Source: a bacterium UBP15_UBA6099 (lineage in GTDB: Bacteria > UBP15 > UBA6099). From it: DNA of 64,000 nucleotides. Made by a program: the position numbers and the translations under genes. This document shows, in pieces, positions 8,646-15,658 of the stretch. The notes beneath the pieces are model-generated. The model did not search any database, was not told where the DNA came from, and worked only from the letters and a program-made list of their open reading frames with translations. Position 1 is the first letter of the stretch. The number at the start of each line of letters is the position of its first letter. The DNA lies in contig DIWT01000043.1 in the NCBI GenBank assembly GCA_002435745.1, positions 1 to 64,000 of the forward strand, read 5' to 3'.

Positions 8646-10103
8646 TTATCTTATAGGATGTCTGTGTATGGCGCCCGAAGCGGCTGATGTCACAAACACG
8701 TATTCATCCGAAGCGACCATGTGCGTCGGATTTTCGGGAACGGAGAAATTATCCACGGCATTGCCGGTGTCAGCGTCAATGACGAGAACCGTCGCGTTCG
8801 CCGAGCAGAGCAGAAAAACATATTCTTCCGAAGGGTCTTTCGCAAGTTCCGTCGGTCGAATGCAGGACATGAAACTCTGCGTTGTCGCGACCGAAGCCAA
8901 GCTTGATGCGATACCGTCGTCATCCAGAATAATTCTTAGCAGAGGCTGCGAGTCCGAATCCCCCGTCGAGTCTCCATAGCAGGACACGTACATCGTGTCG
9001 TCCGACATCAGAAGCATGCCCCTAGGCTCTTTGCACGTCGGCGAGGTCATCCCCATCTGCGCGGGAGTCAGACACATCCCGTCGCTCGTGTCGCAATAGC
9101 CCCTTACGCTTGAAAGTCCGATTATAGTCGGAGTCACGCAGACATTGTCTTCGCAGATTCCGGAAGAGCAGTTGCTGTTCTGAGTACAGGGGCAACCCGA
9201 CCTGTTGGCGGTTGAGCCGGAGCATGCCATCGCGCAGACTGGCAGTATGAAGCTCTGGTCGCAATAACCGCTGTTGCAGTTGCCGTTAGCCGTGCAGGCG
9301 CACGAGTTCTTGTTGCCGGACGTCCCGGCGCAATAACCCTGCGTCTGGCCGTTGAATGTGTATTCAGTGTGATCGTCTTCCCTGAAATCCACAGCGTTGA
9401 ATGCGTTAATTCTGTTATTCGACGGTTCCAGCATATACCCTATGCCCCGATCCTCGTCGAAGCTTATCCTGTAGGCCTTTCTGGTCGAGTAAACTGACAT
9501 CCCGCCGAGGACTTCGTCATCGTCGGCGTCCACCATCGACACAATGCCCGTTGTCGTTAGGCCGACCACATAGAATATGTTGTTCACCGCGTCCAGCGTA
9601 ATATTCCGGGGATTCCTGATTAGCGCGCTTGGAGCTTCGATGTTGATCTCGTTTACGACTTGCATTTGAGCGATGTCGATAACGGAGACGTACGAGCCGA
9701 TGCGTCTCACTTGAGACGGGTCGTAGGCCGATATCGCGCATGAGTTGGAGTCCAGCATGGTGTCGCTGTCGTGAGTGACGTAGAGCTTTGTGTAGTCCCT
9801 GTTGAACGCCAGATATCTTGGACCGCAGATTACGCGGATGCTTGCGACGGAGTCCATGGTCGTGGCGTTGAAGACCTCCACGGTGTTGTAGCCGTTGTTG
9901 GCGACGTACAGCCGGGAGCCGTCTTCGTTGAGCGCCATTCCCCACGGAGCCCTGCCCGCGCCTATCATGTAATCCGTGTTGTCAACACGCCCTTTGCCCG
10001 TTCCGCAGGACGAGCAGGCAAACGCGCACAGCGCGATTAAAATGAATGCCGGAGCGAATCTCCGCGCCCTTGCTCCGGCTTTTGTTGTCTGTTTGATTCT
10101 CAT
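8646..10103 (-). CDS. Beta-propeller lipoprotein with Cys-rich insertion (paralogue 2)
   Basis: A 485-residue paralogue of the gene at 7167-8624, with the same length and order of parts: signal peptide with lipid-attachment candidates (Cys30 or Cys33 in ACSSC), YVTN-type propeller repeats starting at LYVANNGYNTVEV, and the Cys-rich block (about 240-310). The Cys-rich block is more alike between the two than the blades are. It begins 22 bases after the SLH porin gene, so the three are probably one operon, and the products may act together at the outer surface. The partner or ligand is unknown. Confidence 0.75.
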   Translation of the reverse strand: MRIKQTTKAGARARRFAPAFILIALCAFACSSCGTGKGRVDNTDYMIGAGRAPWGMALNEDGSRLYVANNGYNTVEVFNATTMDSVASIRVICGPRYLAFNRDYTKLYVTHDSDTMLDSNSCAISAYDPSQVRRIGSYVSVIDIAQMQVVNEINIEAPSALIRNPRNITLDAVNNIFYVVGLTTTGIVSMVDADDDEVLGGMSVYSTRKAYRISFDEDRGIGYMLEPSNNRINAFNAVDFREDDHTEYTFNGQTQGYCAGTSGNKNSCACTANGNCNSGYCDQSFILPVCAMACSGSTANRSGCPCTQNSNCSSGICEDNVCVTPTIIGLSSVRGYCDTSDGMCLTPAQMGMTSPTCKEPRGMLLMSDDTMYVSCYGDSTGDSDSQPLLRIILDDDGIASSLASVATTQSFMSCIRPTELAKDPSEEYVFLLCSANATVLVIDADTGNAVDNFSVPENPTHMVASDEYVFVTSAASGAIHRHPIR

Positions 10104-10125
10104 TTTCTGGTTTGTTGCCCCTCGG

Positions 10126-13029
10126 TCAGAATTGTGTCGATATCTTCAGCATGATTTTCTGTTCGTCGACCACCGGATATTTGGCGTACGTGTATCCGCT
10201 CTCGAAACTGCCCGCTGTCGTCGCCTTGTAATATTTGTCCCTTGCCATGTCGGTGTCGTAATTCTTTTCGTAGTAAAACAGGACGCTGGTCGATCCGGTA
10301 AGTTTGTAATCCACTTGATGCGTCGTTTTAAAAGATTTTCCCGTCGGGGCAAGGTCGCTTATGATTGTCGCCACGTCCGGCAGCGACGGGAAATCGACGC
10401 TCAGCTTGATGTCCGATATGTCGAAAGACGCGGTATAGTTCGCCCTCTTGGATGTTTTCCATTCGATTTTGTAGCTCTGAGTCACCATTTTGAAATCAAG
10501 TTTTAGGGACACGTCGCCCGTTTCCGGGAACGCGTCGAAGCAGGTGTATTTGCCGTTGCCCATCACCCTGTCTATCATCGTGCCGTGGTCGTCCATGATG
10601 TCCACTATGTTTCCGTCCAGACATGATTCAGGGAGCGCGGCCTTGATTGCCGTCGAACTGAAATTGAAAATTATTTTGTCGGAAAGATAATACTTGAGTC
10701 CGTTGTTCCAGACGTTGAGGCTGAGCATCTCTCGCCTCGTGTTCACTTTTGCGATGAAGTTGGAGAGAACCGATATGGATGTGCCTTTGGAACTGTTGCT
10801 GCTCAAACCGTAAGCCACCGCTCCGGGATCGAAATACATGGGCTTGATTTCGTTGCCGGTCACATACATGGAATTGAACGAGAAGTTCTGATCCTGTATT
10901 TTGTCGATCGTGACCCTGCCTAGATAAAGCTCCATGCTCTGTATCGATATCGGCAGAAAAGAAAGTCCGCTTAGGAGATCGCCTCCTGCCGATTCTTTTT
11001 CATCTTTGTCAAATTCGTTTCCTCCGGCGGAGCCGAGGTCCAGTCCGGGGAGTCCGAAGTATTTTGTGACGAATTCAGGCCCTAGCCGGGCATAGCCGAG
11101 GGGGAACACGCTGACCGGGCCTCTCGAAAAATCAAGAAGCAGCAGGAACGCGTCGTCCTGATCGTTCCGTTCCTTTGAGGGGAACCATTTCGCGTATTTC
11201 AAGCTCATGTCGTTCGTGTCTACGATTTCCGAGCCTTCGGGCAGGTTGTCCTCGTCCATCCATGCCGGTAGGTATGTTCCGTCCTTCACCACTCCATATC
11301 CCGGTTTGTAATATGTGCTGTGCGCGTACTCCGTCGTTACGGTAACTCCGAATTTCAGAGGGTATCTTATAAAGACGCTCGTGACGCTGTTTTTTTCCGG
11401 AGGCAGGCAGAACATGTCTTTGTACACTTCGTCGTTGGCCATTTTGTTGGAAACTGAAGGGTCGGGCCAGTTGTTCAGATCGATCCATCTGCCCGGCTCG
11501 CAGCCTGTCAGATAGTTGCCCATCCAGCCGTAGAAGTTCGTGTGCGGGTCGTCAAACATGAATATTTTCTGGATGTTGCCCATCGACGCCGGCTCTCCGA
11601 ACACGCTACCCTGCATGTTGAAGCCGTACAAATATCTGTCGTAAATGGTGTCGTCTCCGTGTTTATGCAATGGAGCGTCGCCCAGCAGCAGGGGATAATG
11701 CTGAGCCACTCTTCCGCCGAACATGTTCAGGTTGTAGTCGTTCAGCTTGAAGCTTGCTCCTATGCCCTGAATCTGTCTTCCGAAAATCGTCAATGGCGAA
11801 TACATCACCGAGACGTCTCCGGCGCTCAATGTTTCAAGCCTAAAATTCTTCATTTTGGACGGGTCTTGCGGCTTATTTATATATTTCAAAGCGACATTTT
11901 TGATAGTCAGCGGAGTGTTCGAGCCTTCGATATAGCCGAAGTATCCTTTTCTTCCTCCGAGGCTTGTGTAGGCTTCCAATTCTGAAGAGAAAGTCATGTT
12001 TGCGTCCGCGTCGGGCTTGCTGTCCAGTTTCAGTTTCAGCCTGTTGTAAAGCTTGGTCAATCCATAAGTGGGGGTGCTGACTTTCTCATAAGTCATTGAA
12101 TCGCCGTCATAATAAGCGACCTGCGATTCGACGTAGTCCTGAAGGATATCCCTTGTTTTGAAGAATACCTCGTCGACTCCGGTTATCCTGAACCGCTCGT
12201 CTTCGCGCTTGAGAGCGTTGATTGAGCGTTCATTCTTGAGGGCCAGTTTTTCGACGTCCTTGATTTTTTTCTCTAAGTTTTTATTTGTTTCTTTCATTTC
12301 CTTCTGGAAATCGTTCACAAGGTTTTCAAGGGTTTCGATTTCCTTCTGGGAAAGCTCGATTGTTTTCTTCACCTCTTCGAGTTTTTCCTCCCATTGCGGT
12401 TCGGGAGGCGCGGGAGGTTCGGCTTGAGGTTCCGGCTCCGGTTCGGGCGAGCTTGCAGGCTCTTCCATGATTTTCATCGCCCGGGGGCCGGTGCGGGTAA
12501 GGGTCACGTTTCCGCCTTCGGCGCGAATGGTGACGTCTTTATTCGGCGGCGTCACAAGAGAAGGCAGCGGAGGGGTGACTCTTCTGATTGCGGCTTCCGG
12601 CTGCGCGGCGGGCTGGGAAATCTGTCCGACTGAGACTTCGACAGGTTTTTGAACTCTCACGAGCCGGCTGGAGGTTATCTGTCCTGTTCCGTGCCATTCG
12701 AGGTAGGAATCCAGCAGTTTGTTGACCGCGACGGCCATTTCCCTTCTCGTCATCGGTTCTGAACTGTTCAGCTTTGAAGCGTCGTACCCGTCCAGCATGC
12801 CGATAGAGGCGAAGTGGGAAACGGCTCCGTACGACCAGTGGTTTCTGGGTATCAGCGAGTCGGGGCCTTGAATGTGGTTGTACAGCCTGTCGAGCTGTTC
12901 GAAAGTGTCGCCGGACATCTCGACCGGGGGCTTTTCGATGCTGATTGATTCAGCGCGCGCCGGAACCGCCCGGAGCGCGCAGAAAAGCGTCGCCACTATT
13001 GCGAATGATATGTTGAATGATTTTTTCAT
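10126..13029 (-). CDS. SLH-domain outer-membrane beta-barrel protein (paralogue 1)
   Basis: A 967-residue secreted protein. A signal peptide (about 1-27) is followed by one SLH domain (about 45-115: NHWSYGAVSHFASIGMLDGY, then MTRREMAVAVNKLL), a Pro-rich linker, a long coiled coil rich in Lys/Glu (about 215-285) and about 680 residues of alternating-strand sequence ending in Phe, as expected for a barrel recognised by the BAM machinery. In related bacteria such proteins tether the outer membrane to peptidoglycan through the SLH domain and act as porins. It is the first gene of a three-gene minus-strand operon with two propeller lipoproteins, and is paralogous to the gene at 15659-18364. Confidence 0.8.
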   Translation of the reverse strand: MKKSFNISFAIVATLFCALRAVPARAESISIEKPPVEMSGDTFEQLDRLYNHIQGPDSLIPRNHWSYGAVSHFASIGMLDGYDASKLNSSEPMTRREMAVAVNKLLDSYLEWHGTGQITSSRLVRVQKPVEVSVGQISQPAAQPEAAIRRVTPPLPSLVTPPNKDVTIRAEGGNVTLTRTGPRAMKIMEEPASSPEPEPEPQAEPPAPPEPQWEEKLEEVKKTIELSQKEIETLENLVNDFQKEMKETNKNLEKKIKDVEKLALKNERSINALKREDERFRITGVDEVFFKTRDILQDYVESQVAYYDGDSMTYEKVSTPTYGLTKLYNRLKLKLDSKPDADANMTFSSELEAYTSLGGRKGYFGYIEGSNTPLTIKNVALKYINKPQDPSKMKNFRLETLSAGDVSVMYSPLTIFGRQIQGIGASFKLNDYNLNMFGGRVAQHYPLLLGDAPLHKHGDDTIYDRYLYGFNMQGSVFGEPASMGNIQKIFMFDDPHTNFYGWMGNYLTGCEPGRWIDLNNWPDPSVSNKMANDEVYKDMFCLPPEKNSVTSVFIRYPLKFGVTVTTEYAHSTYYKPGYGVVKDGTYLPAWMDEDNLPEGSEIVDTNDMSLKYAKWFPSKERNDQDDAFLLLLDFSRGPVSVFPLGYARLGPEFVTKYFGLPGLDLGSAGGNEFDKDEKESAGGDLLSGLSFLPISIQSMELYLGRVTIDKIQDQNFSFNSMYVTGNEIKPMYFDPGAVAYGLSSNSSKGTSISVLSNFIAKVNTRREMLSLNVWNNGLKYYLSDKIIFNFSSTAIKAALPESCLDGNIVDIMDDHGTMIDRVMGNGKYTCFDAFPETGDVSLKLDFKMVTQSYKIEWKTSKRANYTASFDISDIKLSVDFPSLPDVATIISDLAPTGKSFKTTHQVDYKLTGSTSVLFYYEKNYDTDMARDKYYKATTAGSFESGYTYAKYPVVDEQKIMLKISTQF

Positions 13030-13103
13030 ACTATGTGTCAGATTCTTTCTCTATATAATAAATTGCTTTTCAATAAAAAAAAACAGCCCCAAAGGTCATG
13101 GGG

Positions 13104-13132
13104 ATTTTATCAAATGCCGTATATAAATTCAA
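13104..13132 (-). promoter_or_regulatory. Promoter for the SLH porin/propeller operon
   Basis: On the minus strand TTGAAT, a 17-base spacer and TAAAAT lie about 75 bases before the start codon. Just downstream, CCCCA...TGGGG (13087-13103) and nine T residues resemble a terminator, but the predicted start site falls inside the hairpin, so attenuation is doubtful. Confidence 0.55.
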
Positions 13133-13165
13133 TGCAAAAGGTTTGAAAAAAAATATGTTTTTTTA

Positions 13166-13194
13166 TTGTAAACGAAAAATTTGTCTGCTAGAAT
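13166..13194 (+). promoter_or_regulatory. Promoter for rplU-rpmA
   Basis: TTGTAA, a 17-base spacer and TAGAAT. The predicted transcript starts near 13201 and would open with a 7-bp hairpin (13201-13222) just before the rplU ribosome site. This could serve as an L21-leader-like autoregulatory structure, although I cannot match it to a known leader family. Confidence 0.6.
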
Positions 13195-13248
13195 GATTCG
13201 GCTTGCCTGAAGGAAGGCGGGCTGTTACACTATTTGCGGGGTGAAGGC

Positions 13249-13563
13249 ATGTCAGCGATAATAAAGATAGGCGGAAAGCAGTTTACGGTCAAGGAAGGCG
13301 ACGTCATCCGCGTTGAAAAGATGGACGGAGAGCTTGGCCAGACGGTGAAGATAGACTCTGTGATGGCGCTGATCGGCGGAGAGGAACCGAAGTTCGGTTC
13401 GCCTTTCGTGCAGGGGGCAAGCGTCGAAGCCAGAGTGAAGCGGCAGGGCCGCGCGAAGAAAATCTTCGTCTTCAGGTACAAACCCAAAAAACGCATCAGG
13501 ACGAAGACGGGCCACAGGCAGCATTACACCGAGCTTGAGATAGACAAAATCATCACGGCATAA
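13249..13563 (+). CDS. rplU: 50S ribosomal protein L21
   Basis: A 104-residue protein, the usual length for L21, which binds 23S rRNA in the large subunit. It starts SAIIKIGGKQF after Met and carries the conserved KRQGRAKKIFVFRYKPKK segment and the C-terminal RTGHRQ-type stretch. I chose the ATG at 13249 rather than the upstream in-frame TTG at 13234 because it gives the canonical N-terminus and follows GGGGTGA. It is followed 47 bases later by rpmA, the usual order; no small ysxB-type gene lies between them. Confidence 0.97.
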   Translation: MSAIIKIGGKQFTVKEGDVIRVEKMDGELGQTVKIDSVMALIGGEEPKFGSPFVQGASVEARVKRQGRAKKIFVFRYKPKKRIRTKTGHRQHYTELEIDKIITA

Positions 13564-13610
13564 ACGACAATGACGCCCGGAGCGGTTTATCCGGGCGCGG
13601 AGGCATAGAG

Positions 13611-13865
13611 ATGGCGCATAAAAAAGGACAGGGAAGCTCGACTAACGGACGCGACAGCCAGCCGAAGATGCGCGGCGTCAAAAAGTTCGGCGGGGAAACG
13701 GTTAAGCCGGGCAATATCATCATCCGCCAGTGCGGCACGAAAATCATGCCGGGCAGCAACGTCGGCATGGGCAAAGACTACACCATTTATTCTCTTATCG
13801 ACGGCAGGGTGGAGTTTGAGCGCGTGGGCAAGAACAGAAAGAAAGTCAGCGTGACCGCCGGTTGA
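13611..13865 (+). CDS. rpmA: 50S ribosomal protein L27
   Basis: An 84-residue protein with the invariant N-terminal MAHKKGQGSSTNGRDS, which reaches the peptidyl-transferase centre. There is no N-terminal pre-sequence of the cleaved Firmicutes type. GGAGG precedes the start. In many genomes obg follows; here a terminator closes the operon directly after rpmA. Confidence 0.98.
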   Translation: MAHKKGQGSSTNGRDSQPKMRGVKKFGGETVKPGNIIIRQCGTKIMPGSNVGMGKDYTIYSLIDGRVEFERVGKNRKKVSVTAG

Positions 13866-13910
13866 GAGGCCGACTCGCGAACGCCGCGAGCAGCGACTTT
13901 GAATAAAACA

Positions 13911-13938
13911 AGCGCGATCCCCAAGGTCGCGCTTTTTT
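13911..13938 (+). terminator. Rho-independent terminator after rpmA
   Basis: AGCGCGATC pairs with GGTCGCGCT (one G-U pair) around a 5-base loop, followed by six T residues. It lies 46 bases past the rpmA stop. Confidence 0.92.
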
Positions 13939-14103
13939 CATGCCATGACCGCGAGGAGTCGGTTGATTCGGGGGGGCGCCAATCCTCGAAGACAAATCGG
14001 TTTTTTCAGGCTTGCTCTAGTCGGCGACTTTCTAATAGAACGGAACGCTATCCGTGTTTCGGGAACGATTGAAAAATTCCCCGCATGAACTAATAATTAG
14101 AAA

Positions 14104-15099
14104 ATGACAGTCGGGCCTGATGACGCGCGCGGAAGCGCTCTGCGCGACAACTATGACAGGAACATCACCTATCTGCGGGTTTCTGTGACGGATCGCTGCA
14201 ACATGCGGTGCGTCTATTGCATCCCCGAAGGCGCCGAATTCATTCCCCACGAGGAAATTCTCACTTACGACGAGATAGAGAGAATAGTGAAGATCGGCGC
14301 GGGCGCGGGCATCAGGAAAGTCCGACTCACCGGCGGCGAGCCTCTGGCAAGAAAAAACGTCGAGCGCCTAGTGGCCCAGCTCTCGCGGATCGATTCTCTG
14401 GAAGACCTCTCCCTGACCACGAACGGGCTGCTGCTGGCCGAGAAAGCCGAAGCTCTCGCGGACGCCGGGTTGAAACGCGTCAATGTCAGCCTAGACACTC
14501 TGGACCCGGCGAAGTTCAGCGAGATATGCAGGCGGGGAGATATCGGCGCGGTCATCGCCGGGATACGCGCGGCGGGCGCGGCGGGTCTCCGCCCAGTCAA
14601 GGTGAACGCGGTGGTGATGCGCGGACGCAACGAAAACGAGGCCGCCGACTTCATCAGGTTCGCTCTCGACGAGGGCGTGGTCGTTAGGTTCATAGAGTAC
14701 ATGCCTTTCAACAGGGACGAGGAATGGCGCGCCAGATACGTTTCGCGCGACGAAACCATCGCCTCTCTCGGCTCCCTGATAGACGCTTCCGACGGGGGAA
14801 GAACCGATCCTAGCGCGCCGGCGAGATATTTCAAAATCAAAGGCTCAGACGCCTCGGTGGGATTCATCAGCCCGATATCGCATGGCTTCTGCAACATGTG
14901 CAACAGGATGAGGCTCACCCCCGGAGGCCAGTTGCTCGCCTGCCTGTTGTCCCCTTCCGGGGTGGACGTGAAGGAGATAATGCGCTCCGGCGGCTCAGAC
15001 GACGAGATACGCGACGCGTTCAGTCGGGCGGCGGAATCGAAAGGGCCGAGGGGCAACTTCCCGGACGCCTCGCGTCCCATGCATTCCGTCGGCGGATGA
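14104..15099 (+). CDS. moaA: GTP 3',8-cyclase (molybdenum cofactor biosynthesis)
   Basis: A 331-residue radical SAM enzyme that converts GTP to 3',8-cyclo-GTP, the first step of molybdopterin synthesis. The N-terminal cluster motif is CNMRCVYC; the C-terminal second cluster is CNMCNRMRLTPGGQLLACL; the Gly-Gly C-terminus matters for catalysis in the family. Length is typical. The start has little ribosome-site support. It is followed 43 bases later by a MOSC protein, a common molybdenum-cofactor neighbour. No moaC or other moa genes are in the window, so the rest of the pathway must be elsewhere. Confidence 0.95.
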   Translation: MTVGPDDARGSALRDNYDRNITYLRVSVTDRCNMRCVYCIPEGAEFIPHEEILTYDEIERIVKIGAGAGIRKVRLTGGEPLARKNVERLVAQLSRIDSLEDLSLTTNGLLLAEKAEALADAGLKRVNVSLDTLDPAKFSEICRRGDIGAVIAGIRAAGAAGLRPVKVNAVVMRGRNENEAADFIRFALDEGVVVRFIEYMPFNRDEEWRARYVSRDETIASLGSLIDASDGGRTDPSAPARYFKIKGSDASVGFISPISHGFCNMCNRMRLTPGGQLLACLLSPSGVDVKEIMRSGGSDDEIRDAFSRAAESKGPRGNFPDASRPMHSVGG

Positions 15100-15142
15100 G
15101 CCGCAAGCGGGCGGCCCGGCGCGAATTTCAAGGAGAATCGTT

Positions 15143-15583
15143 ATGACAGGAGAGATAGTTTCGGTGAACGTGAGCGCGGGCAAGGGCGAGCGCAAGAAAC
15201 CCGTCGATTCCGTCGAGTTGCGGATCGGACACGGCATAGAGGGCGACGGGCACGCCGGTCCCGACCCGGTCAGGCAGGTCAGCATGCTCGCCCTCGAAAG
15301 CATAGACAAAATGCGCGCCAAAGGCTTGGACGTCAACCCCGGAGACTTCGCCGAGAACATCACCACAAAAGGCCTCAACCTCTACGGCCTGCCCGTCGGA
15401 ACCCGCCTGCGCAGCGGCGCCGTCGAACTGGAAGTCACCCAAATCGGCAAGGAATGCCACGACCGTTGCGCGATCTACTATCAGGCCGGCGACTGCGTCA
15501 TGCCCCGCGAGGGCATTTTCGTAAAAACAATCGTCCCCGGATTCCTCCGCGCAGGCGACGCCATAGCGATTGTCGAAAAATAA
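15143..15583 (+). CDS. MOSC domain protein
   Basis: A 146-residue stand-alone MOSC domain. MOSC proteins handle sulphur carried on a conserved Cys and are linked to the molybdenum cofactor. GIEGDGHAG (about 31-39), the GDFAENITT segment and the CHDRCAIYYQAGDC region fit the family. It has an AAGGAGA ribosome site and follows moaA directly, so the two are probably co-transcribed. A perfect 18-bp palindrome (15591-15608) lies 8 bases past the stop, without a T run. Confidence 0.85.
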   Translation: MTGEIVSVNVSAGKGERKKPVDSVELRIGHGIEGDGHAGPDPVRQVSMLALESIDKMRAKGLDVNPGDFAENITTKGLNLYGLPVGTRLRSGAVELEVTQIGKECHDRCAIYYQAGDCVMPREGIFVKTIVPGFLRAGDAIAIVEK

Positions 15584-15590
15584 CCGGCCC

Positions 15591-15608
15591 GGTTCCGCGC
15601 GCGGAACC
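15591..15608. repeat. Perfect 18-bp palindrome between convergent genes
   Basis: GGTTCCGCG and its exact reverse complement are directly joined. It lies in the 75-base gap between the convergent MOSC and SLH-porin genes. There is no T run, so it may be a weak terminator or a protein site. Confidence 0.6.
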
Positions 15609-15658
15609 TGACCCCCCGCAAGTTTTGATGTTTCTTTGAAATTAATATTCGTCGCGGA

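Noticed and set aside
13075..13103. Hairpin plus nine T's upstream of the first SLH porin as an attenuator
   Set aside because: The predicted transcription start falls inside the hairpin, so the full stem would not be in the RNA.
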